Positions 9,001 through 17,507 of a DNA stretch of 64,000 nt are shown piece by piece. Below the pieces are notes generated by a model. The model ran no database searches. It was not told where the DNA came from and was given only the letters and a program-made list of their open reading frames with translations. How positions within the stretch are numbered: position 1 is the first letter of the stretch; the number at the start of each line of letters is the position of its first letter. Source of the DNA: Clostridia bacterium (GTDB lineage: Bacteria > Bacillota > Clostridia > Peptostreptococcales > Acidaminobacteraceae); the NCBI GenBank assembly GCA_018399635.1, contig JAGYOH010000010.1, forward strand, positions 50,890 to 114,889. The letters run 5' to 3'. A program made the translations under genes and the position numbers.

Positions 9001-9477
9001 GTTTGTAAATTATCCGAAGTCACAGGCTTTTAAGGCTTCATGCAGGGACCTTAAAAAATCGTGGATGAAGGGGAGGAATAACAAGACCCGTCAAGCGCAG
9101 GTTGCATGACAACAATGGCTACCATGGCACCAGGTGGGTAGACCTTACAAAAGTTGATGATCCGATTCTTGGTCATGTGAATAATCAATCAAAGGAATGC
9201 ATAGATGTATTAAGGAGAAGCCAGTGTTTTGAAATTTTCCAAATCTTGAACCGAAGGGTTTTCACCAGATTGGTCAAACATCTGTTTCTGCTTCATAAAT
9301 GTGTGCATTAAGAATTTTGATCAGGTTCTAGACACTATCAGGAAGAGGATTTCCATCCACATCGCCCTATATCATGGAGGAATCCACGTTTTTGGAATTT
9401 ATTGTGTTGTGTCAATTTTCCTGTAAACCTGTCGATTGCTCTGTTTTTTTTGTCAGGCCGGGATCAAGTGCTTTTGG

Positions 9478-9506
9478 TATTGAAATACGCTCAGGTATTT
9501 TCAATA
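9478..9506. repeat. Inverted repeat upstream of the TctC gene
   Basis: TATTGAAATAC (9478-9488) and GTATTTTCAATA (9495-9506) form a dyad with one extra T. It lies about 100 bases before the start codon and could be a regulator site or an RNA hairpin. No dedicated regulator gene is adjacent. Confidence 0.4.
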
Positions 9507-9603
9507 AATTTCGTGAAGGGGGGGATGCCAAGCGAAGGAGAGGGAACCGCAGCGATTTTTTATTCTACACAATCTTGGAAGAAAAAATTTGGAGGTTATG
9601 TCA

Positions 9604-10677
9604 ATGAAAAACACGAAGTATATGATCCTTATTGTATTATTGCTTTCAGTATTCATGGTATTTGCTTTTAGTGGATGTTCCGCGCCGGCAGCAGAAGAAC
9701 CGGCAGCAGAGGAACCGGCAGCAGAAGAACCGGCGGCAGAAGAGCCGGCTGAGCCCGTTTCCGAGTTGAGACCAGAAGGTCTGCCCGCTGATTATCCCAG
9801 CGAGAATATCGAATACCTCTATGGTTTCGGTCCCGGATCCGTTCAGGATGTCTACATCAGAATGCTCTTCGACTGGGCCAAAGAACATGAGGATTGGGAT
9901 TACGATATGGTCATCGACTATCGCAGTGGTGCAGGTGGAAGGATCCAATGGTCGGCCACCGCTGATTCGGATCCAGACGGATACACCATCGGTTTTGCAC
10001 CCAGTGCCATGCTGATTTCAGCGGTTGCTGAAGACTTGAGCTATAGACATGACAATATGAGCTATATTTTCAACATGATGAGTGACCCCGGTATCATCGG
10101 TGTGGCTTATGACTCTGAGTTCAACACCCTTCAGGACCTGGTAGACGCGGCTCTTGCGGCACCTGGAACCGTCACGGTAGGGGTTACCTCTACGATCGGC
10201 CAGGAAGGTCTTACCATGAAGCAGATTGAAAAACTGGCAGGCGCCGATTTCAATGTCGTAGCCTTTGATGCCGGTTCCGAGGTCATCACCCAGGTCATGG
10301 GCGGCCACATTGACGCCTTCTGTCTCAACGTATCTGACGCGACTTCATTCCTGGCCGACAAAGCCGTCAAAGCGGTCGCTACAGGTGACTCCAAGCGTTC
10401 TCAGTTCCTGCCCGACGTGCCCACCTACCAGGAAGCCGGATACAATGTCCTTCAGGTCAACATGCGTTCCGTTGCCGGACCGAAAGACATGCCGGAACCA
10501 ATCCGACAATACCTCGAGAACTGCATGCTGGCAGCAGCGGCTGATCCTGAGATCAAAGCTGAAGCCGAAGCCATGCAAATTCCATTGGATACTCTGACGG
10601 GTGCCGAGGTTGAAGCAGCCTTCACCAGCATTGGCGAAGATCTTGAAAAATTGTGGGAAGCAGATCCCTGGAACTAG
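9604..10677 (+). CDS. tctC: Tripartite tricarboxylate transporter substrate-binding lipoprotein (TctC/Bug family)
   Basis: A 357-residue periplasmic-type binding protein of the Bug family. The signal peptide ends in a lipobox (FSGC, Cys 25). A perfect AAEEP repeat linker follows, then the Bug fold with motifs such as YRSGAGGRIQW and GVTSTIGQEGLT. ATG 9604 is used because GGAGG (9591-9595) lies 8 bases before it; ATG 9598 is too close. The two membrane subunits TctB and TctA follow in order, giving a complete system. Such systems import citrate-like tricarboxylates or other carboxylates; the ligand here is unknown. Confidence 0.93.
   Translation: MKNTKYMILIVLLLSVFMVFAFSGCSAPAAEEPAAEEPAAEEPAAEEPAEPVSELRPEGLPADYPSENIEYLYGFGPGSVQDVYIRMLFDWAKEHEDWDYDMVIDYRSGAGGRIQWSATADSDPDGYTIGFAPSAMLISAVAEDLSYRHDNMSYIFNMMSDPGIIGVAYDSEFNTLQDLVDAALAAPGTVTVGVTSTIGQEGLTMKQIEKLAGADFNVVAFDAGSEVITQVMGGHIDAFCLNVSDATSFLADKAVKAVATGDSKRSQFLPDVPTYQEAGYNVLQVNMRSVAGPKDMPEPIRQYLENCMLAAAADPEIKAEAEAMQIPLDTLTGAEVEAAFTSIGEDLEKLWEADPWN
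9688..9747 (+). repeat. Four tandem 15-bp units coding AAEEP
   Basis: The unit GCAGCAGAAGAACCG is repeated four times with one to two changes per copy, in frame. It codes the flexible linker between the lipid anchor and the binding domain. Repeats of this kind can gain or lose units by slippage without shifting the frame. Confidence 0.9.
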
Positions 10678-10719
10678 ACCCTTATCCAGACAACGCTTTA
10701 GTGTAGGATAACCATCCAT

Positions 10720-10772
10720 GCATTTGCAATTCAAGGGGTCTTGAAAAAAGACTCCTTGAATTGTGAAAATGC
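10720..10772 (+). repeat. Long intercistronic hairpin between TctC and TctB genes
   Basis: The arm around GCAATTCAAGGGGTCTT (ending 10742) pairs with AAGACTCCTTGAATTG (from 10748) with few mismatches, extended by GCATTT/AAAATGC at the base. No T-run follows. Such a structure probably protects the upstream message or damps read-through, so that more binding protein than permease is made. Confidence 0.7.
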
Positions 10773-10802
10773 AAATCATACTAGCCGAAAAGGTGGTCAA
10801 GA

Positions 10803-11258
10803 ATGGATACTAAACCAGCAAAGAAAGCCTTTAACTACAACTATCCTGTAGTAGTTTTTCTCTATACCTGGGCCTTCGTTTTCTTGATTTCAGCGACAAC
10901 CATCAAGGATTCGGGTTCAAAGATTTTCCCTTATTTCGTCAGTGGGATGGCGATTTTTTTAGCCACGATTCTACTTCTCAAGAACCTTTTCAACATCGGA
11001 AAAAAAGAAGAATTCGATTTCACCGGTACGGCCAAGGCCACCAAGTACTTCGGACTCCTGGTCGCCTATATCACAGCGGCAAGCATTGTAGGATACTACA
11101 TCGCCACCCCCTTCTACCTGGTATTGTCCATGAGGGCGCTGGGGCAGAAGAATTACAAGGTCATGATCATCAGCACCATCATGGTATCATTGTTCATTTA
11201 TGTCTTCTTCGATCTTGCCCTTGATATGAAGATTCCCCAGGGAATCCTGTTCAAGTAG
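10803..11258 (+). CDS. tctB: Tripartite tricarboxylate transporter small membrane subunit (TctB, DUF1468)
   Basis: A 151-residue protein with four predicted membrane helices. It has the DUF1468 layout: a short cytoplasmic N-terminus, KIFPYFVSG between helices one and two, a charged loop, and a helix pair at the C-terminus. It lies between the binding protein and the large TctA subunit, the usual order. It is needed for function of the transporter in characterised systems, though its exact role is unclear. Confidence 0.88.
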   Translation: MDTKPAKKAFNYNYPVVVFLYTWAFVFLISATTIKDSGSKIFPYFVSGMAIFLATILLLKNLFNIGKKEEFDFTGTAKATKYFGLLVAYITAASIVGYYIATPFYLVLSMRALGQKNYKVMIISTIMVSLFIYVFFDLALDMKIPQGILFK

Positions 11259-11313
11259 GCACTGCAGTCCAAAATTCGAAAAAAATTCCCGCATTTATTA
11301 AGGAGTGTAATAC

Positions 11314-12816
11314 ATGGAAGTATTAGGTTATTTTATTGATATCTTGACGCCGACCAATCTGTTATGGATTACCGTGGGATCACTCGTCGGGACATTGCTC
11401 GGTGCCTTGCCGGGGATTTCAGCCACAACGGCCATTGCAATCTTTCTCCCGGTGACCTACAGCATGGAGCCGGTTACCGGACTCATCACCATGGCCACCA
11501 TTTATGTGACGGCCTCTTACGGGGGGAATATCACCGCCGTGCTCATCAATACCCCGGGTACCGACGACTCCCTCTTCATGACCATCGACGGCTATCCCAT
11601 GACCGTCAAGGGTGAAGGACTCAGAGCGGTGGGCATCACCACCTTCAGCGCCTTCATCGGCGGGATTGTAGGCGGCGTGGCCCTGCTGTTCATCGCCCCT
11701 CCCCTGGCCAAGATCGCCATCCGGTTCGGACCGGTGGAACTCTTTCTGACCTCCCTGATGGGGATCGTCATCATCGTCGGCCTGACCAAGGGATCCATGC
11801 TCAAGGGTCTGATCAGCGCCTCCCTGGGTTTCCTCTGCGCCGCTGTAGGGCTTGACAAGGTCACCGGCATCCCGAGACTCTGGTTCGGTGTAGAACCCCT
11901 TTACGATTCTCTGCCCCTCTTGCCCACCATCCTGGGACTCTTTGCGGTATCCCAGCTCTTCATTCTGGCGGCCAGCCCCTCGGATACCATCGTGACGGAT
12001 GTCAAGGGGATGAAGGGCGGTACCTTCATCAAGCTCAGCGACCACTACCATATGTTTTTCAACAACCTGCGTTCAGCCATCATCGGGACCGTGGTCGGGA
12101 TCATCCCCGCCGCAGGAACCACCGTTGCCGCCGGACTCAGCTACAATATCGCCAAAAGAACCGACAAGCATCCTGAAACCTTCGGTGAAGGCAATCCCCA
12201 GGGACTCGCCTCGGTATCGGCGGCCAACAACGCCGTGGTCGGCGGTTCTCTCGTACCCCTGCTGACCCTGGGCATCCCTGGAAACGGGACTTCGGCCCTC
12301 TTCCTTGGCGGACTGTTGATCCACGGACTCTCTCCGGGAGCGCAGCTCTTCACCAAAACCCCGGAAATCGCCTACGGACTGATTTTCGGCCTCATCATCG
12401 CCAACTTCTTCATCCTCGCCCTCGGACTCTTCGGAGCGGCCTTTTATGCCAAGGTGACGGTCATTCCCACGAATATTCTGATTCCCATCGTCGGATCCTT
12501 CATCATTCTGGGAGCCTACACCTCCAGACAACTGGTCTTTGACATGTATCTGATTCTTTTCTTCGGCATCGTGGGCTATTTCATGATCCGGACACAGTTT
12601 TCCATGGCCCCCTTCGTCCTGGCCTTTGTCCTGGGCAAGATCGTGGAGACCCAGTTCAGACGGGCCATCATGCTTTACGGCATGGGTTTCTTCGACAAGT
12701 TGATGAATCCCCTCCCCATGGGTCTGCTGGCCGTCAACATTCTCTTCTTCTTCTCCCCCTTCTGGCCGGATATCAAGGCGTTTTTCCAGAAGAAAGCAGG
12801 AGGCAGGGCGGCCTAG
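11314..12816 (+). CDS. tctA: Tripartite tricarboxylate transporter large permease subunit (TctA)
   Basis: A 500-residue protein with about twelve membrane helices and clear TctA motifs, among them GALPGISATTAIAI, YVTASYGGNITAVLINTPG and LGIPGNGTSALFLGG. The repeated G-x-x-P-G motifs near 30-45 and 320-340 mark the two symmetric halves. It carries substrate across the membrane with ion coupling. AAGGAG-like AAGGAGTG sits upstream of ATG 11314. It ends the TctCBA unit. Confidence 0.95.
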   Translation: MEVLGYFIDILTPTNLLWITVGSLVGTLLGALPGISATTAIAIFLPVTYSMEPVTGLITMATIYVTASYGGNITAVLINTPGTDDSLFMTIDGYPMTVKGEGLRAVGITTFSAFIGGIVGGVALLFIAPPLAKIAIRFGPVELFLTSLMGIVIIVGLTKGSMLKGLISASLGFLCAAVGLDKVTGIPRLWFGVEPLYDSLPLLPTILGLFAVSQLFILAASPSDTIVTDVKGMKGGTFIKLSDHYHMFFNNLRSAIIGTVVGIIPAAGTTVAAGLSYNIAKRTDKHPETFGEGNPQGLASVSAANNAVVGGSLVPLLTLGIPGNGTSALFLGGLLIHGLSPGAQLFTKTPEIAYGLIFGLIIANFFILALGLFGAAFYAKVTVIPTNILIPIVGSFIILGAYTSRQLVFDMYLILFFGIVGYFMIRTQFSMAPFVLAFVLGKIVETQFRRAIMLYGMGFFDKLMNPLPMGLLAVNILFFFSPFWPDIKAFFQKKAGGRAA

Positions 12817-12979
12817 TCAAACCGCCTGGATTCAAGGAGTTTTTCTTCAGATTACGACAAAAACCTACATCAGTCGGGACTATCATGCTATGATTGATGC
12901 AGCAGCAAGAAAATCATTGTGCATCGTTTGGCATGACATCAGAGCAACGATCAAGTACGGATAAGGGGTTGGCACTCAT

Positions 12980-13990
12980 ATGGACAGCGACACGTGGATA
13001 CAGATCATATTTCTTTTTCTACTTATTTTAGGAGCGAGTTATTGCGCGGCATCGGAGATTTCCTTTGCTTCGATGAATAGAATAAGAGTTGAAAACTATG
13101 CTAACCACGGGGATGCACGGGCAAAAAAAGCGATTTTCATCACCAATAATTTTGATCAGGCCTTGACCACTCTTTTGATCGGGAACAATATCACCCACAT
13201 AGGCTTCGCGTCGTTGGCGACTGTGATTTCGACGCGCCTGTGGGGGGTTCAGTCTGTCAAATATACCACCTTTGTCGCGACAATCGTGGTATTTTTGGTG
13301 AGCGAATTGATCCCGAAGAGTTATGCCAAGGACAACAGTGAAAAGTACGCTCTGGCGGTGTCGGGGTCCCTGGTGGCCCTGATGAAGATCATGACCCCCG
13401 TCACCAGGTTTTTCACCGGCATCACCAACCGGATGATGGGATTTTTACCCGAGGGTGAAAATACCAACATGACCAATGAAGAATTCATCGATATCATAGA
13501 AATCGTCCAGAATGAAGAAGCCCTGGATGAAGACCAGAAGAAACTCGTGCATTCCGCCGTGCACTTCGACAACATCACCGTAGGGGATATTCTGACCCCC
13601 CTCAAGGATGTCGAGGCCATGGCGCTTTGCGCCACCAAGGAAGAAATCATGGAGAATATCCGCTCTCAGAAATTCTCCAGAATCCCCATTTACCGGCAGG
13701 ACATCAATCAGATCGTCGGAGTCCTGCAGGCCACCAGCTTCATCAAGCAATTCCTGACCGATCCGGATTTTGAAGTGCAGGAAATTTTGAGCGATCCCTA
13801 TTTTGTCAAAAAGGACGTGCTGGTGGACAATCTCCTCAAGGAGATGAGTACCCGGAAGTTCCACCTGGCCATTGTGGTGGATGATTTTTCAAAGACCATC
13901 GGCGTGATTACCCTGGAGGACATTCTAGAAGAGCTCGTTGGAGAAATCTGGGATGAAACCGATTCCGAGGAAGATTATGACAAGCAGTAA
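12980..13990 (+). CDS. CNNM/HlyC-like membrane protein (DUF21 + CBS pair)
   Basis: The 336-residue protein has a DUF21 membrane domain (about 1-190) with AASEISFASMNRIR near the start and LIGNNITHI in the second helix. A tandem CBS pair follows (about 200-320), ending in TLEDILEELVGEIWDETD. The C-terminal CorC_HlyC domain is missing, unlike the next gene. CNNM/CorB proteins export or sense Mg2+, often controlled by ATP at the CBS pair. The next gene is a paralogue 43 bases downstream. The intergenic 160 bases before it hold no gene. Confidence 0.88.
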   Translation: MDSDTWIQIIFLFLLILGASYCAASEISFASMNRIRVENYANHGDARAKKAIFITNNFDQALTTLLIGNNITHIGFASLATVISTRLWGVQSVKYTTFVATIVVFLVSELIPKSYAKDNSEKYALAVSGSLVALMKIMTPVTRFFTGITNRMMGFLPEGENTNMTNEEFIDIIEIVQNEEALDEDQKKLVHSAVHFDNITVGDILTPLKDVEAMALCATKEEIMENIRSQKFSRIPIYRQDINQIVGVLQATSFIKQFLTDPDFEVQEILSDPYFVKKDVLVDNLLKEMSTRKFHLAIVVDDFSKTIGVITLEDILEELVGEIWDETDSEEDYDKQ

Positions 13991-14033
13991 ATCGATGGTG
14001 TATTTTCCATAAGCCATTAGGAGTGTAGAAAAA

Positions 14034-15287
14034 ATGAGTATAGGCCCCTATATCGGGATTGTCATTCTAGTGACGCTTTCGGCATTCTTCTCGAGTTCCG
14101 AGATCGCCTATGCGGCGGTCAATGAGCTGCGGCTCAAAAAACTTTCGCAGGAAGGCAATTCAAGCGCTACCATCGCCACCTATATCCACGATCATTTTGA
14201 CAAGGCCTTGACGACGATTCTTATCGGCAACAACCTGGTCAATATCGCCGCTTCCTCCATCGCCACCCTGATCTTCATCGAGTGGCTCGGGGAGAAGGGG
14301 GCCCTGGCCTCCACCGTGGTCATGACGGTGATCGTTTTGATATTCGGTGAAATCACCCCGAAAATCATTGGAAAGACCCATACCACCAGGCTGGTCCTTT
14401 TTGCAGCCCGTCCCCTCTACCTCTTGATGGGGCTTCTGCGCCCCGTCAACGCCCTGGTGACCCTCATCATCCGGAGTCTTTCAACCATCTGGCGCCGGGG
14501 CTGTCCGGTGGAGCCGACGGTCACGGAAGAGGAACTTATTTCAATCATCGAAACCATCGAGGACGATGGCATCATCGACAAGGACCGCAGCGACCTCATT
14601 CAATCGGCACTCAAGTTTTCAGACATTCAAGTCCAGGAGATTTTCACCCCGAGGACGGACATGGTGTCGGTGGACATCAACGACGGGATTGAAGCAATCC
14701 TTGAAACGGTCCTGGCCACCCCCTACACCCGAATCCCGGTCTACAATGAAAGCATTGACGACGTGGTGGGCATTTTACATGTCGGCAGTTTTCTGGTAAA
14801 GTATGCGGAGGACCAAAATTTCGATATTCAATCGGTCTTTCTAGAGCCCCTCTTCGTCCACAAGACCATGAAGCTTCCCATGTTTTTCAAGGAATTGAAT
14901 TCAAGACACCTTCAGATGGCCATCGTCATGGACGAATACGGCGGGACCATGGGCTGCGTGACCATGGAGGACATCCTCGAAGAACTGGTGGGGGACATCT
15001 GGGATGAAACGGATGAAATCGTCGATGAGTTCGTCAAGAACGCCGACGGCAGCTGTTACGTCAGCGGAGATCTTTCCATCCGGGATTTCCTGGATATCGT
15101 GGACCTGGACGATCTGGAAATGGACAGTGAATATACCACCATCGGAGGATGGGTCATTGAAATGCTGGACGGCATACCCGAAGTGGGGGATTCTTTCATT
15201 TACAAGAATCTGGCCATCACCGTCGAGGAACTGGACGGCATGCGGGTCAAAAGCATCAATGTCGTCATTGAAGAAGCGGGGGATTGA
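14034..15287 (+). CDS. CNNM/HlyC-like transporter (DUF21 + CBS pair + CorC_HlyC domain)
   Basis: At 417 residues this is the full-length paralogue of the preceding gene. It has a DUF21 domain (SSSEIAYAAVNELR, LIGNNLVNIAAS), two CBS motifs (about 200-320, ending EELVGDIWDETD), then a CorC_HlyC domain (about 335-410, including YTTIGGWV). The pair may form a heterodimer, since CNNM proteins work as dimers through both the membrane and CBS domains. A role in Mg2+ or Co2+ efflux is likely from the family, but transport direction has not been shown for this type. Confidence 0.9.
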   Translation: MSIGPYIGIVILVTLSAFFSSSEIAYAAVNELRLKKLSQEGNSSATIATYIHDHFDKALTTILIGNNLVNIAASSIATLIFIEWLGEKGALASTVVMTVIVLIFGEITPKIIGKTHTTRLVLFAARPLYLLMGLLRPVNALVTLIIRSLSTIWRRGCPVEPTVTEEELISIIETIEDDGIIDKDRSDLIQSALKFSDIQVQEIFTPRTDMVSVDINDGIEAILETVLATPYTRIPVYNESIDDVVGILHVGSFLVKYAEDQNFDIQSVFLEPLFVHKTMKLPMFFKELNSRHLQMAIVMDEYGGTMGCVTMEDILEELVGDIWDETDEIVDEFVKNADGSCYVSGDLSIRDFLDIVDLDDLEMDSEYTTIGGWVIEMLDGIPEVGDSFIYKNLAITVEELDGMRVKSINVVIEEAGD

Positions 15288-15356
15288 AACGTTGCCCCGG
15301 GACAAGGACTGCAGCAGAATTGGATGCAAACCAAAAATCATATTAGGAGTGAAACA

Positions 15357-17081
15357 ATGAAAAAAATCGATATGGATCAACTTAGAAATGAAATCATCGG
15401 GATCAACGAGGTCTTCGAGACCCCCTACGGCTCACGTGCCATCACCTATGCCGATTATACGGCTTCAGGAAAGCCCCTGAAGTTTGTCGAAAACTATCTG
15501 CTGGAGCTTCAGCGATTCTATGCGAATTCCCACACCGAGGATGATATTACCGGGGAATCCATGACCAAGCTCCTCCACGAGTCAGAGCATATTATAAAGA
15601 AGGAAGTCAACGGTCTGGACAATTGTTCTGTGATTGCCGCGGGAACCGGATCCACCGGTGCCATGATCACCTTCAGCAAGATCATCGGTCTCTATATGGC
15701 CCCGGCGACCAAGAAAAGAATGCTGGAGCTGGCCCAGGACACCGGGTATGCAGCCGCCATGGAGAAGTTCTTCGGCCAGGAGCAGCTCGAAGAAGCCCCC
15801 GTCGTTTTCATCGGTCCCTTCGAGCACCATTCCAACATCCTGATCTGGCGGGAAAGCATCGCCGAAGTGGTTGAAATCGGCCTCGACAAGGACGGATACA
15901 TGGATCTTGAAGAGCTCAAGGCCAGGGTATCGGATCCCAAGTACAAGAACCGCGTCAAAATCGGATCCTTCTCAGCGGGTTCCAACGTCACCGGGGTCAA
16001 GCTACCGGTTTACGAGGTCGCCGGCATCCTTCACGAGAATGACGCCCTTGCCTGTTTCGACTTTGCAGCGAGCGGCCCCTATGTGGAAATCAACATGAAC
16101 AAGGACGAGGCGTCCTACTTCGACGCCGTGTACATTTCACCCCATAAATTCATCGGCGGCCCCGGTTCGGCAGGTCTGCTCGTGGTCAGAAACGATCTTT
16201 ACGACATGAGTCTTCCCCCCACCTCCGTGGGCGGCGGAACCGTGGACTATGTCAGCAGCTTCGGCCAGGACTACACCAGAAATATCGAGGAGCGGGAAAA
16301 GGCGGGGACTCCCGGAATCATCCAGATTCTGAAATCCGCCATGGCTCTTGAACTCAAGGGTCAGATCGGAGTCGATTTCATCACTGAGGTGGAAGAGGAT
16401 TTCATGGCCCAGTTCATCGCAAGATTCAAGGACAATCCGAATATCGAGATTCTCGGACCCGATGATCCCACCCGAAGAATATCCATCATTTCCTTCATGG
16501 TGAAATACAAGGGCTCCTACCTGCATCCCCGTTACATCACCACCCTGCTCAATGATCTTTTCGGCATCCAGTCCCGCGCAGGCTGTTCCTGTGCCGGCCC
16601 CTACGGCCACGGGCTGTTGGGGATCGATCAGGAAACTTCGGAAAAATTCAGAGGCCTGATTCAGCAAGGCATCAGCTCCATCAAACCGGGCTGGGTCAGG
16701 GTCAACCTCCACTACACCATGTCCCAGGAAATCATCGATTTCCTCCTCGATGCCATCGACTTCGTATCCCGGAAGGCCCATCTCTTCCTCAAGGATTACC
16801 AGGTGGACCTCAACGGCGGCGGATGGTCGCATATCAACCCCGTGGAAGGCAACAAAATGCTCGATACCTTCAGTGTCCTGGAGAGCTTCAAAATGATGGG
16901 GAAAGAAATTCCCACCAACGAAGCCATTGACTGGACGGCGGCCTACAAAAATTATCTGGCCGAAGCTGAAAAACTCGCCGGGGCTCTTGAAAAGGACTAC
17001 AAGGAAGCCTTCGGCAGCTATAAGAATCCTGAGGCGCAGGCCGTCAACTGGTTCTACTTTGTCAACAGCATCAATGGTTAA
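15357..17081 (+). CDS. Class V aminotransferase-fold PLP enzyme (cysteine desulfurase-like)
   Basis: A 574-residue fold-type I PLP enzyme. The Schiff-base lysine is in SPHKFIGGPGSAG (Lys 264), and a conserved Cys pair lies in AGCSCAGPYGHG near 420, the place of the SufS/CsdA active-site loop. It is longer than SufS (about 410 residues), with a C-terminal extension of about 90 residues. ATG 15357 follows AGGAG with a proper gap; an upstream in-frame codon at 15324 has none. No Fe-S assembly genes are close. Desulfurase or selenocysteine-lyase-like activity is possible; the true substrate is unknown. Confidence 0.8.
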   Translation: MKKIDMDQLRNEIIGINEVFETPYGSRAITYADYTASGKPLKFVENYLLELQRFYANSHTEDDITGESMTKLLHESEHIIKKEVNGLDNCSVIAAGTGSTGAMITFSKIIGLYMAPATKKRMLELAQDTGYAAAMEKFFGQEQLEEAPVVFIGPFEHHSNILIWRESIAEVVEIGLDKDGYMDLEELKARVSDPKYKNRVKIGSFSAGSNVTGVKLPVYEVAGILHENDALACFDFAASGPYVEINMNKDEASYFDAVYISPHKFIGGPGSAGLLVVRNDLYDMSLPPTSVGGGTVDYVSSFGQDYTRNIEEREKAGTPGIIQILKSAMALELKGQIGVDFITEVEEDFMAQFIARFKDNPNIEILGPDDPTRRISIISFMVKYKGSYLHPRYITTLLNDLFGIQSRAGCSCAGPYGHGLLGIDQETSEKFRGLIQQGISSIKPGWVRVNLHYTMSQEIIDFLLDAIDFVSRKAHLFLKDYQVDLNGGGWSHINPVEGNKMLDTFSVLESFKMMGKEIPTNEAIDWTAAYKNYLAEAEKLAGALEKDYKEAFGSYKNPEAQAVNWFYFVNSING

Positions 17082-17146
17082 AGCATGACCGGCACCACAA
17101 TCATCTGCCAATTATTGCATTGAAATATTTGGGTTTCCCTCCTTGT

Positions 17147-17177
17147 AAAAGGCTTGAGTAAAATACTCAGGCCTTTT
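17147..17177 (+). terminator. Terminator after the class V aminotransferase gene
   Basis: AAAAGGC-T-TGAGTA and TACTCA-G-GCCTTTT form a 14-bp stem with a three-base loop, ending in a T-run. It lies just before the CsoR promoter region. Confidence 0.8.
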
Positions 17178-17194
17178 GCGTTGAAAAGACTTCC

Positions 17195-17217
17195 TATATC
17201 CCCCCCGGGGGGATATA
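17195..17217. promoter_or_regulatory. CsoR-type operator overlapping a -10 element
   Basis: TATATCCCCCC-C-GGGGGGATATA is a perfect 23-bp dyad of the AT-flanked C/G-tract kind bound by CsoR/RcnR proteins. TATAAT at 17214-17219 overlaps its right edge, so a bound repressor would block the promoter. The csoR gene starts 20 bases later, which implies autoregulation. Confidence 0.85.
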
Positions 17218-17237
17218 ATGGTCATGAGGTGATGAAG

Positions 17238-17507
17238 ATGTCAACCCAGCACAAGCATCGAAAAAGCATTGTCAATCGGCTGTCTCGAATTGAAGGTCAT
17301 GTCAGGGCCGTCAAGGTGATGGCCGAAGAGGACCGGGACTGCGGGGACCTGCTCATCCAGCTCGCAGCGATCCGCTCGGCCCTGGACAATTGCGGCAAGC
17401 TGATTCTGAAGGACCATCTGGAGGGCTGCGTGATGGAAGCCGTCAAAACCGGTGATGAAGAGGTGGTTCTCAAGCTCAATGAGGCCATCGACAAATACAT
17501 CAAATGA
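17238..17507 (+). CDS. csoR: CsoR-family copper-type metal-sensing repressor
   Basis: An all-helical 89-residue repressor of the DUF156 family. It carries Cys 35 (DCGDLL), His 60 and Cys 64 (HLEGC), the Cys-His-Cys set that binds Cu(I) in CsoR. RcnR would have His at the last position and FrmR lacks it. The start is the second ATG (17238), 6 bases after GAGGTG; the first ATG at 17232 is nearly adjacent. Its stop overlaps the start of the MATE gene (ATGA), so the two are co-translated. The operator lies at once upstream. The unusual point is the partner: a MATE exporter rather than CopA or CopZ. Confidence 0.9.
   Translation: MSTQHKHRKSIVNRLSRIEGHVRAVKVMAEEDRDCGDLLIQLAAIRSALDNCGKLILKDHLEGCVMEAVKTGDEEVVLKLNEAIDKYIK

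Larger units (their letters stand above)
8306..9603. other. Gene-free stretch of about 1.3 kb
   Basis: Short open frames in this stretch lack ribosome sites, family motifs and consistent codon use, so I call none of them genes. The right half is more AT-rich than the neighbours. It holds a minus-strand promoter for the URO-D gene, a good plus-strand promoter at 8972-9000, a GGCCGAT/ATCGGCC hairpin at 8562-8583 with a third copy at 8595-8601, a TTTTAAGG/CCTTAAAA hairpin near 9030-9055, a run of eight T near 9443-9451 and an inverted repeat at 9478-9506. A long untranslated leader or an unrecognised RNA is possible. Confidence 0.6.

Noticed and set aside
8560..9671. Five short open frames in the gene-free stretch
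   Set aside because: None has a ribosome site at a proper distance, family motif or credible composition, and several overlap each other.
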